Shown here: positions 34,355-46,291 of the stretch, one piece after another | Layout: each line of letters begins with the position of its first letter | How positions within the stretch are numbered: the stretch's first letter is position 1 | Assembly: GCA_907165275.2 (NCBI GenBank) | Contig: OU015652.1 | Coordinates: 11,299,001 to 11,363,000, forward strand | From: Zygaena filipendulae | Taxonomy: Eukaryota; Arthropoda; Insecta; Lepidoptera; Zygaenidae | Direction of reading: 5' to 3' | DNA length: 64,000 bases | The notes under the pieces: generated by a model | What the model was told of the DNA's origin: nothing | The model's input: only the letters and a program-made list of their open reading frames with translations | The model's database searches: none | Program-made: the position numbers and the translations under genes

Positions 34355-34990
34355 GATAGAAAGAATCCGCGATTCTGTACATTGAATATTTTTAACAAAA
34401 ACTGACAGGGGACGGAACGGAGCGGACGGGGGGGGGGGGGGAGAGTAACCAAGCACAAAAAAAGGGTTTTTAAAAATCTTTTCTGTCTTTCTGTCTGTTC
34501 ACGATAATCTCCGAATCTACTGAACGGATTGTCATGCGGTTTAGGATTAAGCTTAACCTGGAGTTACATAGGCTTTGTTTCATTGAAATCGGATGTCGGG
34601 AAAAGAAGTTGTTGTATAAAAAGAAGTTGTTGTATAGAAACTTTTCGCGCGGGTGAAACCGCGGGGCACAGCTAGTACTAATATAATAAAAGAGTAGAAT
34701 CCGCGATTCTGTACATTGAATATTTTTAACAAAAATTGACAGGGGACGATAAACGAAGAGTAACCAACTATAAAAAAAGGGGTTTTAAAAAATCTTTTCT
34801 GTCTGTCTGTCTCTCAGTTCGCGATAATCTCTGAAACTACTGAACGGATTGTCATGCGGTTTTCGCAGGTAGATTAAGCTTAGCCTGGATCTACATATAG
34901 GATTTGTTTCATTCAAATCGGATGTCAAGAAAAAAAAGTTGTTACATAAAAAATTTTCACGCGGGTGAAACCGCGGGGCACAGCTAGTTT
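34355..34990 (+). repeat. Two tandem copies of interspersed repeat family C, with a 14-base G run
   Basis: Both copies contain gaatccgcgattctgtacat, actgaacggattgtcatgcg and an end of cgggtgaaaccgcggggcac followed by agctagt. They share only that end block with family A. The first carries a run of 14 G at 34428-34441. A third copy lies at about 43850-44104. Confidence 0.8.
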
Positions 34991-35159
34991 CTTAATAAAA
35001 TCTAGTCCATATAACGTTTACTTTTTGGTTATTTTTGTGGAATCTATGTTTGGGATCCCAAATTATCGGTTTCTTTTAAAATAATTCTAGAAACCAAAAC
35101 GTTTCTTGTTGCAAGTTACAACCAATCCAATTATGCAGTTTAAAAGCACACAACCATCG

Positions 35160-35515
35160 CGGCCCAAAGTTGAAACCCGACTGAAGCGAGAACGCGAGTG
35201 TAAACACCACGCTCGCTTTGACGCGAGGTCCTTTGACTCGTGACCAAAAAACCGCTCCGGAAGCGAGCGGTGCGAGTGACGAGGCGAACCACGCGGCGAG
35301 CCCCTAGCGCCTGTTCACACTCGCGCCTCGTCCCTCGCCCCGCGCCTCTTGCTCCTTTTTCGTCCCTTTGACTCGTGACAAAAAAGCCGCTCCGGGGGAC
35401 GCGAGTGGCACGAGCGACGAGGCGAACCACGCGGCGAGCGACGAAGCGCGAATGTAAACAGTCGCTCGGGGCTCGCCGCGTGGTTCGCCTCGTTGCTCGT
35501 ACGCGAGTGTAAATG
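35160..35515. repeat. GC-rich repeat with gcgagtgtaaa ends
   Basis: The stretch repeats blocks such as tttgactcgtgac, ccgctccgg and gaggcgaaccacgcggcgag twice and is bounded by gcgagtgtaaac-type motifs. Frames read through it are Arg-rich by composition only, so it is not coding. Confidence 0.65.
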
Positions 35516-36076
35516 ACGCTTGACGATTAAAACGTGACGTAAGGGAGTTTTTGGACTTAACACCATATTATGTCTAGTTAATTTGTGCTCAACACTGAGT
35601 GTTATTTGCCACTACTTAATTTGTGTTGAGTCCAAAAAGAAGAGAAAAAAAAAAATTTGTTACTTGTGTTTGTGAGTTTCTTTTTTGTTTCTTTTGTGAT
35701 CCACGTAGTGATTACCTTCTCTCTGGTGATATTTACGCATATTTTAAGAATATGCTACTTTAGACATATGTCTAGTTAATTTGTGCTGTTAATGTTCTGA
35801 GTACTAAAGGCTCCAAAGGGCGCGTACCCAGGGCCGTAAAATTATTAAAAAAAAAAACATAATTATTTTAAATATAAAATATACCTAGGTACCTATTGTA
35901 TTTTTTCGTTTATTTCGTTCTTTTATTAATTAACATATTTTATTCACTACTTACTACCTAGGTACGTCATCTACTCGTACTTACTTTACCGGCAGTTTAT
36001 TTAATAATAATATAAACCTTTAAGGAATCCAGTCTGCAGAGCCAATGATAACATAGGTGCCTGTGAATTATAGAAA

Positions 36077-37369
36077 ATGAACTTTTTACGATCTTTCAAA
36101 CATTTCACACAATTTCCTCCTCGAAGAAGAGTGGTAGTTTCAGGATTGGGTATTGTCAGTCCTCTTGGTAGTGGCACAGAATTAGTGTGGAACTGTCTCT
36201 TACAGGGCGACTGTGGGATCATTCCCTTAGAAGGTGAAGAGTATTCTAAATTACCATGTAAAATAGCTGGCGTTATACCGTTACACAAAGATGACAATTT
36301 GGAGAAAGCATTGTCCAAGTCCAATCTTAGGTCCATGGCCCCAGCTACGTGTTTAGCATTAGCTGCTGCATCAGAGGCATTACATGATGCAAAATGGTTG
36401 CCAGAATTAGATATTGATAAAGAAGTCACAGGTGTTGCATTGGGGATGGGTATGATAGACTTGAGAGATGTGTGTGACACAAATGATGCTCTCAAAATTG
36501 GCTACAATAAAGTAAGCCCATTTTTTGTGCCAAGAATATTACCTAACATGGCAGCAGGCCATATAAGTATTAAATATGGCTTTCGTGGACCAAATCATTC
36601 AGTTTCCACTGCCTGTGCTACTGGAGCACATTCAATAGGAGATGCATTCAGGTTCATAAGAAATGGCGATGCAGATGTGATGGTGTGTGGGGGTGCTGAA
36701 GCTTGCATCAGCCCCCTGGCTATAGCAGGATTTTGCAGATTAAGAGCTTTGAGTACAAGTTTTAATGGGCAACCAACAAAAGCATCAAGACCATTTGACC
36801 AAAAACGTGATGGGTTTGTAATGGGAGAAGGTGCAGCAGTGTTAGTTTTAGAGGAGTATGAACATGCTTTAAGAAGAAATGCTAAATTATATGCAGAAAT
36901 ACTTGGATATGGGTTATCTGGAGATGCTTCTCATATAACTGCTCCTAGAGAGGATGGTAGTGGAGCTATTTTGTCAATGAACAGAGCTTTATTGGATGGT
37001 AATGTAAGTAAAGAGGAAATAACACATGTTAATGCTCATGCCACTTCAACCCCAGTTGGAGACGGCATAGAGTCCACTGCCATTAGAACTTTATTCAAAG
37101 AACATAGTTCAAATGTGTTAGTCTCATCTACCAAAGGTGCACACGGACACTTACTGGGTGCTGCAGGGAATCTAGAAGCAATATTCACTATACTGTCCTG
37201 TTACCATGGAGTGATACCGCCTACAATAAATTTAGATAATCCAGTTGACAATTTGAACTATGTTGCCAATGTGCCAAGACATTGGAACTGTGACAGCAGA
37301 AGAGTAGCTTTGAAAAACTCTTTTGGATTTGGTGGCACAAATGCTACATTATGCATTGCCCAGTTATAG
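36077..37369 (+). CDS. Mitochondrial 3-oxoacyl-[acyl-carrier-protein] synthase (430 aa, single exon)
   Basis: This is the condensing enzyme (KAS) of mitochondrial type II fatty acid synthesis, the pathway that supplies octanoyl-ACP for lipoic acid. It is the homologue of vertebrate OXSM. The N-terminus MNFLRSFKHFTQFPPRRR is basic and fits a mitochondrial targeting peptide. The thiolase-fold core starts at VVVSGLGIVSPLG. The nucleophile is Cys180 in STACATG (codon 36614). The catalytic His residues are His321 in NAHATSTPVGD and His358 in GHLLGAAG, with the conserved Lys in STKGAHGH. The C-terminal NSFGFGGTNA is typical. All catalytic residues are intact and the length fits a FabF-type KAS. The gene is intronless in this window and its coding sequence is AT-richer than that of SERCA. 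A poly(A) signal lies at 37437-37442. Confidence 0.95.
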   Translation: MNFLRSFKHFTQFPPRRRVVVSGLGIVSPLGSGTELVWNCLLQGDCGIIPLEGEEYSKLPCKIAGVIPLHKDDNLEKALSKSNLRSMAPATCLALAAASEALHDAKWLPELDIDKEVTGVALGMGMIDLRDVCDTNDALKIGYNKVSPFFVPRILPNMAAGHISIKYGFRGPNHSVSTACATGAHSIGDAFRFIRNGDADVMVCGGAEACISPLAIAGFCRLRALSTSFNGQPTKASRPFDQKRDGFVMGEGAAVLVLEEYEHALRRNAKLYAEILGYGLSGDASHITAPREDGSGAILSMNRALLDGNVSKEEITHVNAHATSTPVGDGIESTAIRTLFKEHSSNVLVSSTKGAHGHLLGAAGNLEAIFTILSCYHGVIPPTINLDNPVDNLNYVANVPRHWNCDSRRVALKNSFGFGGTNATLCIAQL

Positions 37370-37436
37370 ATTTTAAGCACCTAAAACACTATTTTTATTA
37401 ATAATGGTAATATATTTTATTTTATAGGTGTTTCTC

Positions 37437-37442
37437 AATAAA
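37437..37442 (+). other. Poly(A) signal of the OXSM homologue
   Basis: AATAAA lies 68 bases after the stop codon, a usual distance for a short 3' UTR. Confidence 0.6.
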
Positions 37443-40400
37443 ACAGATTTAGTTGTAGATATCATAGTATATTTAAACTGAGTTACAAATGCTTCTTGAC
37501 TTTAATAACAATGGCAAAAATGCCAAGGTAGTTAACTGACCTTCATGCTTATTTGAAAGCTTCATGAAGCTGTATTTACATGCAATATTTATTTCATGTT
37601 GAGTTACATAAAGCACTGCAAATTTTATAAAAAAAAATCTACATTTTATGACTAAGCATTATAATTATCCAATAATAAATGGCTTTACCCAACCAACCAA
37701 TCCACATTTCACAATCCTAAAGAAAATCCATATTTTGTGTATTACCTATATCAAAGTTCCATGACAAAGAGAATATATTTTTTGTGGACACTCATTTGAA
37801 GGCTTAGTTATTCAGTTATGTAATAAAAAAACCTATTCAATGTTGCTCTGAATCCTCTTGCATGCGTTTTTGTTTTATTTTGAGTCATTTCAAGACTGAT
37901 AACAATGTGCCTATGAAGTAGTCCATAAAATATTACATATTTTTTTTTATATCAGCTTTGCAGACTTTATTCTAATGGTTGTGTAGTCACTATTCAAATA
38001 AAACATAAATCCTATATTATATACTTTTCTGGAAGGCAGATATATATGCACACAGCACCACCACCTGGTTTCAAACTAAGCAGAGTTTAAACAGATTTAT
38101 TATACCAACTTTTTGTGGAAATTCATAAGACCTAGAGTCAGGGTTGACACAAATGTTCAATATATACCTGACGCAAGGATCGCACCCGCGACACCTTGCG
38201 ATATTAGTCAGGTTCAGTGCCCTCTAGATCAGGGGTTCTCAAACGGTCGATCGGGAGTGCTTTTTGAGTCGATCTTGAGAAAAATATCCGCAAATATTGT
38301 GCGGAAAACTAATAGCTATATATGCCACTATACATCCTACCAAGACAATCCTGCATTGCACATACCTACTTGCAGTCTGTCAGAGTCGATATTGAAGTAG
38401 ATCACCAGCAGTTCAAGTTTGAACTCCCCTGCTCTAGATCAATGGGATCAATGGGGTCACACATTGGTGTGGCATATGGTAAAAGTCCATAACTTTCAAA
38501 AATTCTGAACTCAATGGGAATTGAACCCAGAAATCAGGATGTTAGACTTCAAGAGTGCAATGAATGAATAACTTTCAAGTTTTGAACTCAATGGTGTTTG
38601 AGGAAAATGATCATGACACAAAAAACTGTAAGACCAACTAAAGATGGCTCTGTCACAAAGAATTGAAATGACTCATTTTGAAGTTTTAACTCTGAGAAGA
38701 TGTGCCTGGTGTTTAGCATTTTGTCCGGGTGACTGATCATTAAATCAAAGTTTTCCTAAATACTTCAAATTTACAGAAGAAAATCTCAGAAAATATTTGA
38801 ATTCAATTTATTTTTAACAAATTAAAATAATAATATGTAACATTTCACTTTAAACAGATTGGATGCTTAATCACATGATTTTACTAAGGAAATAAAGTAC
38901 CTATATCAAATTAAAATACACATTTTCCATAATTATGTAGTTATTCTGTATCATATTAAACTCAGCATGCTATCAAGTGAAAGTTTGTTGAATTTCATGA
39001 TTGTAAAATAATCGATAGTCATTTCACTGGAGAGAATATTATGGGAACTAAATACTCTGCACTTTGATTAACCTTTATGTTCTTCTACATCTTTGTTTAA
39101 CTACCCAAAAGATATAGCACGCGCCACGCCAGAATATATTGTATTCATTTAACGTATCCACTACAGGCAGCCTCGGACCGAGCAGGCTCGCCTTAAGGCA
39201 TAGTGTGGCTGCATACCCTCCGGGCTGCGGCAGAGGGTTGAGGCGCGTTGCGAATCAAGGTGAGGGGCCGCGAGCCAGTTATTTGGCTCGGGTTTTGACT
39301 CTTACCAAAACGCGATGGTATCAGACACGCGAAAAGTGGCTGCTGCTTTAATCTATACTAATATTATAAAGCTAAAGAGTGTGTTTGTTTAAACGCACTA
39401 ATCAGAGGAACTACTAGTCCGATTTGAAAAATTCAGTGTTAGCCCATTTATCGAGGAAGGCTATAATATGGATGCAGATAAGCAATAACATGTTATCCCA
39501 CAAAACGAAGTTATTGATTCAGAACGATTTATTGTGAGTTAAGAGAACAAATGTTGAAAACAAAATTGCGTTATAATTTTAAAACTTTAATTTACTCAAA
39601 TTTTCTCCAGGCTTATCTATGTCCATATATCATCACGCTACGACTAATAGGAGCGGAGCAGCAAAGAATAATGTTGCAAAAACGGGATACAATATTTCTT
39701 TTAAGAGCTTCCGTTGCGTACGCTGCGTAAACGGTTAAAGTTTCGCAAAAATCATGTATGACAATTGTTTCCCTTTAAAAGTCTATATTTAAAGGTTCGC
39801 TCACTATAAACCTTTTTTATGCTAACCAAATATGTTCTAAAATATCGCATTATTTGCGAAGGTGTTTTTATAAACATGATATTAATCCTTATCTATATAA
39901 ATACGATATTCATCACAAGTATTTAATTTAAAACAAAACTGCCCTTTACATTTCATTATTCGATTTCAATGAATATATTAGGAGATATCGCAGTTTTGAA
40001 ATACATTGCAGCAAAATAACGATCAAGTACTGTGCGCGCATTTATGATGTTTGTGAAAGGCCGGCCGACAATCATGAGGAGAAAGGCGGTGGCCCCAGTC
40101 AGCTGTGAGATATTGTGTCGCGGCTCAGGCGATGTTATAAGGAGTAAATTGGGCTACTTTGGAGTTTCTGTGGGAATTCCGAAACTCACGCGGGTGAAGC
40201 CGCGGGGCACAATAGTCATATAAGTACACTATTTTAAAAAAAGAATACAACAAAAAAATACTGAAGAGGAAGCATTGAGTTATATCGTAATAGAATCCTA
40301 TATGGAAGTGAGCACTTGCTAGCATATCGCCTCAGTCCGTCTCCACTAAATGCACGGCTCAAACTGAGGCCTCTCAGAGCGCGCCAAAGAACTGACAAAA

Positions 40401-40705
40401 TATGGCTTATAGACGGCGGGAGTTTAAGCAGCATCTCCGTTTGAGCCTCGAGTGGATTCAAAGAAACTTCGAAAATAGACCAACAGTTTGATTATTATTA
40501 TTAGAAATTTTTGTGAGACGTGCCGTGCGATATCCATTGATCCATTGGGTAGTTAATCAGAGGTCTACGTGTATATTATGAAGCGGATATAGTTATTACG
40601 ATTATTTGTATTTCATCATTTAGACTGGTGCTGATGAATGGCAAAATGACTACGATACTTTACATGTGACAGGTCGGTGTGTGGACGCGTCGGCGCGGGC
40701 GCAGG
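37443..40705. other. Region between OXSM and GGNBP2 genes: repeats, no gene recognised
   Basis: It holds an hAT-type MITE (38230-38431), a possible tRNA-SINE fragment near 38505-38550 (aattgaacccagaaatc), a GC-richer patch at 39160-39350, an interspersed element starting with ctatactaatattataaagc near 39353 and a family A end fragment at about 40150-40215. The two genes converge here, so no promoter is required. Confidence 0.5.
38230..38431. mobile_element. 202-bp hAT-type MITE with 8-bp target duplication
   Basis: The element begins caggggttctcaaac and ends gtttgaactcccctg, an imperfect inverted repeat typical of hAT elements. It is flanked by a perfect 8-bp direct repeat, ctctagat, at 38222-38229 and 38432-38439. 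No transposase frame exists. Confidence 0.9.
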
Positions 40706-43700
40706 CTATTTGTCCCTCTTCTCCGCCACTACCGGCGGGTTGTTGACACACAAATCTGCAAACTTTTGACGCAGATTCTTACGTAGCTCTAGTCGTTTCT
40801 CCGTTATGTTTCGACGCGATTTGAATTCCAATATGTCCTCTAATGGTATATAACTGCCTTGATCGTCCTCTGATGAGCATGTTTCCTGAAATTGATGCTA
40901 TATTGAAAAACGGACAATGCATGTAGATTGTAGGTGTAATTTCTAGTTAATATTATATAAAAACAATGACTGCTCGGATTAGGATCTATGCATCATTAAA
41001 ACCTAACCCATACACAACTCAACTTGCTTGCCATTCAAATTAAGTGTAAAATAGCGGAAAAACTCCAGTCTCTGTAGACTGGTAATCTGTACTGTAGTCT
41101 CTGTAACTGTTTACACGGCTACATCAGTCTCAAATGACGCCAACGTTATAATTTTGAAATTGAAAAAAAGGTTATATCTGATTTATTTCTTTATATTTAC
41201 ATAGCGAGAACTTTGGATAGAGGGGAGGTTTTAGCTACTATTAAACAAACCATCTTGCAATTATTGTTTCCTTATGTTGTCTGCCCCGAGTGCCCCGTTA
41301 ACTTAAGCACTGTCAAATTATTTACTTTTACCTGTACGACATGAACCGATTTGATGTGTGGCTAATGAAAGATAATCATGGGTTCTGTCCTGTAACTTAC
41401 CGACAACATTTCTTCAAGAGAACAGATAAAGCCATTGCACGATATCTTGTCCGGTTTAGTTATATCTAAACAGTCGCCTCGCTCGTGGTTACAAAATCCT
41501 TCGGAACAAGCCACCTCAGAGCCTTCGGGGGAGCTCGTGAACGAAGACGTGCCCGACATAGTTTCGCAGCATCCACCATGGTTTCCGCCGGAGGAGTATC
41601 CACAGTCTTGAGAGATGTCATTGGGCGAATGACTTCCGTTTAGAGTCCGTTTGTCGACTGATTTCATGGCAGTAGTCGAGTCGCCATGGCACGACTCGCA
41701 CCCACCCCTTTCCCCGGCGGGCTCGAAGCACCGGTGGTAGTCGCGCGGCGACAGTAGATCAGTCGGAGTATCGCGTTCTTCTTGTACACATTCCTCACAT
41801 TGACATTTCTCTTCTGTTTCTTCTGAATCTACCTCCTATTTAGAACAAAACAAATTATCCTTTGAAAAAACTAGTTCTACTATCTACCTAATTGTAAATA
41901 TACTACTCTTTGCAAATGGAGGGAAAATGGTTTTTTTCCAAAAAACCTTTTTGGGTTGTGCACTAAATACAACCTAGATAAGCGATAAGACAATAGGTAC
42001 AGAGTTTTATTAGGCCTTGTAAATATGGTACTCCGATACTCACTTTGCACTTGCTCTCGACAGCTTGCCTCTCCTTCTTCTTGCGCCGTTTGAGTTTCTT
42101 CTGCTCTTTCCTCTGTTGCCTGGTGAGTTCTTCTTGTGTGATCTCGTCGTACAAGAGCTGCAGCTTGGAGACGCCACTCTTGTGCTCCACTGCCGTCTCG
42201 AACTTGCGGTAGAGCGCCTCGACCGCCACCGCCGCCAGCGCCTGGCACGTGCCCTCCTCCTCGCGCAGGCGCAGCGAGATGCGCTGCAGCCGCTCGTAGA
42301 TGCATATGCCGAGACATATTAACACCTGCATACCGCGACCAATCGATCCGTTACACTGATTAGTAAATACAGTTATCTCTCGTCATCGAGCATTGGAAAC
42401 ATCACACACCATGACAAATACAATATTATCACTTCATTACATTAAAAAAACTGAAGCAAACATTTGGGGAACAGGTAGCTGTAATTTAAGAATGTGGGAC
42501 TAACCTCTTCTTGAGCAATCTCTAATGTTTTGGCATGCCTCTCCCGGTGATTGCCCAGTAACTCTGGCTCCGCCCTGGCTATGAGGTGTGCAATGTAGTC
42601 TGTCTTGGTCTGCAGGTGCAGGTGTTTGTCTAGCAGACACCGTTTGATGCCACCATACAGTGAACCTACATATCCTTTCTCTTTCTGGGGCTCTTTCTCT
42701 TCTACTAAAAGTTGATATGCTCTCAACACCTGAAATACCATTTATTTTATATACTTTCTTTAGCATTTACATATGGTTTATTTTTTTAATTCAAAGTTGA
42801 AACTAGTGTTCCTGCCCAGGACTTGGGGATCTCACGAAATGAGGACATATTTGTTTATAGAGAAAGTGAACCTTTTTGTCAAATTTTTCTACCCAAGGAC
42901 CTTGCATGGCTTATGCCATCATAAATGGAGTGTTCACAAACATTCCATAACCATGCCTGGAAGTTGATACTAAAGTATAAGATAATATGTGAACTACTGT
43001 GTTCCACCGCCAATTAGGTACATGTCTGTTTACTCTTGTCTTGAAAAGCTTAAAAAAAACTAAATCTCCAACTAGTATAACAAGATTACTGTTCAATGAT
43101 TACCTTAAACTTGTACTTGGTGAGTACACAGCAGTCATAGTGATAAACTTGACGATTTTGTTTTTTTAGATAACACTACTAATGCTGAGCTGTCTTTTTA
43201 TCAAAATGATAAATTACATTATTTAAATTTGTCATCTATACCATTCTATACTTATAATAAAACTGTAGAGAGGTCAATTCTGTACATTGAATATATATTC
43301 AAAATTAATATTGGAGGATGAATGGTGATCGATACTGATGCCAAAAATGCAATCAGTACATTTTTTGTCTGTCTAGTCTGTCTGTCTGTATGTGCACGCA
43401 TGGGTCAAAAACTACTGAAGGGATTTTAACCAAACTTGGTACGATTGTAGTCCATACTCCTGGGCAGGTTATAGGACATACACTATATAACATAAAGCTA
43501 AGACACATAGGAGCTGAGCAGTGACGATAAATTTGAAGCAAGTTAGATGAAAATGCGCTTTCAAACTCTTATCCTCGCATATGTTTACACAATCATGCAA
43601 AAACAGCTGAACGGATTTGGATGAGAACAAAGATGACAAAGAAGGACATAGGGTACTTTTTATCCCGGAATTCCCGCGGGAACTCCGAAATTACCGCGGG

Positions 43701-46291
43701 TAAAACCGCGGGGCACAGCTATTCATAAATAAAATGACAAGAATTTAATACATAAAATACATACTACAGACCCTACTTAAAACTTATTCATTAAATTATA
43801 ATAATACCAATGATAAATACTTATAATATCTATCTATACTATAATAAAAGAGTAGAATCCACGATTCTGTACATTGTATATTTTTGATTTTTGACAGGGA
43901 GTGATAAAAGAAGAGTAACCAACCACCACAATGTTCGCGATAATCTCCGAACCTACTAAACGGATTTTCATGCGGTTTTCACTGGTAGATTAAGCTAAAC
44001 CTGGAGCTACATATAGGCTTTGTTTTATTTAAATTGGATGTTGGGAAAAAAAGTTGTCATACAAAAACGTTTCATGCGGCTGAAACCGCAGGGCAAAGCT
44101 AGTCATTGAATAATAGTCAAAAATCTGTTAAGACTTTAAAGGGAACGGAGGGATTCACGTAGAAACACGCGGGCGCGGTGACAGGTGTCAAACGATGTCA
44201 TCATATTCAACTGTTAAAAAATCTAAGCATAATAGGGTCTCCATACTATGCATTACTACAAAAAAACCTTCACTTTACTAGTACAGTATACCAAATACTA
44301 CTGACCTTTGTTTTACAGTCGGTGCAAAAGCGATGTTTCCTTAGATAGTTGTGTAGTGTGTCTTGCAATGTGTTGAAGTGTACGAGGGTGATGTGCTCCC
44401 TGGCTGGCGCGCGCATGGCGTCCCAGGCGGCGCGCCACGCGGCGCGGCCCCAGGCCCACGCGCCCGCCCAGCCCCAGCCGCACGTGCCGCCCGCCGCCGC
44501 GCCTGCTCCCGCGCCCCAGCCGCGCGCCGTGCCCGCCTCCAGTGAGTGCAGTGTACACCGCTGTGACTTCTTCCAACGAGGCTGGCTTAAGACTAGACAT
44601 TCCAGGCCCGAACTGAAAATTACACATATACCATAAAGACAAAAATAATTAAAAAGATTTCATCAATAAGTATTATTGAAATAAATACCAGGCACATTGA
44701 CAATCAACTAACTTACGTAGGCAGCCCTTATAATATTATTATGCAAAGAGCTTGTTACCTGCCACCCAAGTTACATGTAATAAATTGCAAAATGTAAAAC
44801 CCCCTTAGGACAGTATTCTCTTGCAAAACTTGTTAAAATTTAAGTAAATTCAAAATTTAAACACAATGATCAGCCAATTCTAGTTCAAATTTAACCCTAT
44901 TATGGAAGAAATTTCACAGTTATGGAATAAGCAGGACCCACATATTATGTAATTACTCTTTTTGGAATCTCTGTCATGCTTGTGTACATTATCTATTAAA
45001 ACAAAACTACAAACCTGTGGCCATTTAATAAAGTGGCGAGTGATTGTGGGTGTATTATTTTATCCTCTCTGATTGTCAGGATTTCATCAGGAGTTAGTAT
45101 CAATGGATCTAATGTAGGATGTCCAGATTTACATAATTGGTAAAATAGACGTTCAACACTGTAAGAAATATATTTTAGATAAATTATGCCAGTAAAAAAA
45201 TTTGAATGGGTTGAAAAGTTCTATTGGGAACAACAATGAAATAGATTTCATGTTAATGTAAACAAATTAGTTGGCACATATCCAAAATGTTTAGATACAA
45301 ACCATTACAGTCCAGAATACTGTGTACTACAATGACATACCTCCCAGGTCATCATCACATAAACAAAAAAAGAGAACAAAAAGCAGGTGCTTACTAATTT
45401 TAAGTAATTTTAAAACACATTTAATTTCTTTACTACAATAATACAATAACATTCATATTAATGACTAATGAGGTAGGTCAGAGGTGTGTATTCAGTCTTT
45501 TAGGAATCATCTAGTTTTAACAACTGAAGATTATATATCGAGTTTTTAAAACTTTTACCTTTCCTATTTAAAAAAATTAGTTTTTAAAGCATTTAATAGA
45601 CTACAAGAAGTTTGGTATTTCAGCAGCAAAGAAAAAAAAAGCTGAAAACTATTATTTTTGCTGAAATACAAGTTAATTGCTTTAAAAAAGTTATTATTTT
45701 TAATGTGGAAACAGAATACCTTCTCCGACATCCAACACAAGGAATGCTTTGATTTAATACATTAAATATATCTGTAGCATCTACTCTGAGCGCTGCTTTC
45801 AATTCAACCGTTGTCAGGATTCTATATTTTCTCATAAACTCTTCATACACACGACCTTTGACTTGGGGATTATCACATATTAGGCCCATAGAGTTCAAAT
45901 CCATTACCATCTATAAAATAAAATTGAATCGATAACTTAAAAACAAAGAAATATACCGTACATTGTACAATCAGGCAATCTACAGTTTTTAAGAAATGTC
46001 ATAGTTGGTACCTACCAAAGGTAGAACAAGAAATCACTAACTTCAACAATCGACTAACGTCGACGCTTTATCAAAATAGTATAGCCAATTAGAACTATTA
46101 CTAGATAGTAAGATGGAATAATGCCGAATTACGTTAAATATTTACTTTCTATTGCTGATTAATCTACGAAGTAATGTCTATGTGAAGTTGTGACTACTCA
46201 CGGTTAAATTTTCATAAATAGTTAGTGGTAATTGCCGTCGTTTTATCACGGGCTCCTTTTCGCTGTTGTAAATATCGACTAATTTTGCCAT
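40706..46291 (-). CDS. GGNBP2 homologue (8 exons, 617 aa)
   Basis: Exons on the - strand are 46202-46291, 45720-45910, 45015-45158, 44306-44612, 42505-42729, 42044-42325, 41401-41835 and 40706-40885, in phase at every GT-AG junction. The protein follows gametogenetin-binding protein 2 block by block: MAKLVDIYNS start, IPCVGCRRSVERLFYQL, QRCTLHSL, LRKHRFCTDCKTKVLRAYQLL, KTDYIAHLIARAEPELLG, RERHAKTLEIAQEE, LGICIYERLQRISLRLR, a Lys/Arg-rich stretch, DCGYSSGG, GSEVACSEGFCNHE and a C-terminal LEDILEFKSR...LRKNLRQKF. The Cys pairs suggest metal binding. In vertebrates the protein is nuclear or cytoplasmic, with roles in germ cells and DNA repair; its biochemistry is unclear. Residues about 168-204 are a Gly/Ala/Trp-rich stretch. 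Human GGNBP2 is about 697 aa, so this one is shorter. Confidence 0.93.
43270..44104 (+). repeat. Repeats in GGNBP2 intron 4: family C-like, family A and family C copies
   Basis: A unit at about 43270-43560 shares ctgtacattgaatat with family C. A family A copy at about 43570-43720 ends in taaaaccgcggggcacagct. A family C copy at about 43850-44104 ends in gctgaaaccgcagggcaaag and ctagt. All are in the + orientation, antisense to the gene. Confidence 0.7.

Larger units (their letters stand above)
32722..36076. other. Region between neuferricin and OXSM: repeats, no gene recognised
   Basis: It contains two small GC-rich hairpins (33235-33388), a related GC-rich repeat (35160-35515), a family A end fragment (about 34070-34150), two tandem family C units (34355-34990) and a 22-bp motif at 32915-32936 and 35704-35725. 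The outward-facing starts of neuferricin and OXSM mean that both promoters must lie here. No TATA box stands out. Confidence 0.55.

Noticed and set aside
38165..38550. tRNA-like fragments (for example aattgaacccagaaatc)
   Set aside because: They lack a foldable full tRNA; at best they are degraded SINE heads.
39139..39351. 70-codon frame in a GC-richer patch
   Set aside because: It abuts an interspersed repeat start and has no domain; probably element sequence.
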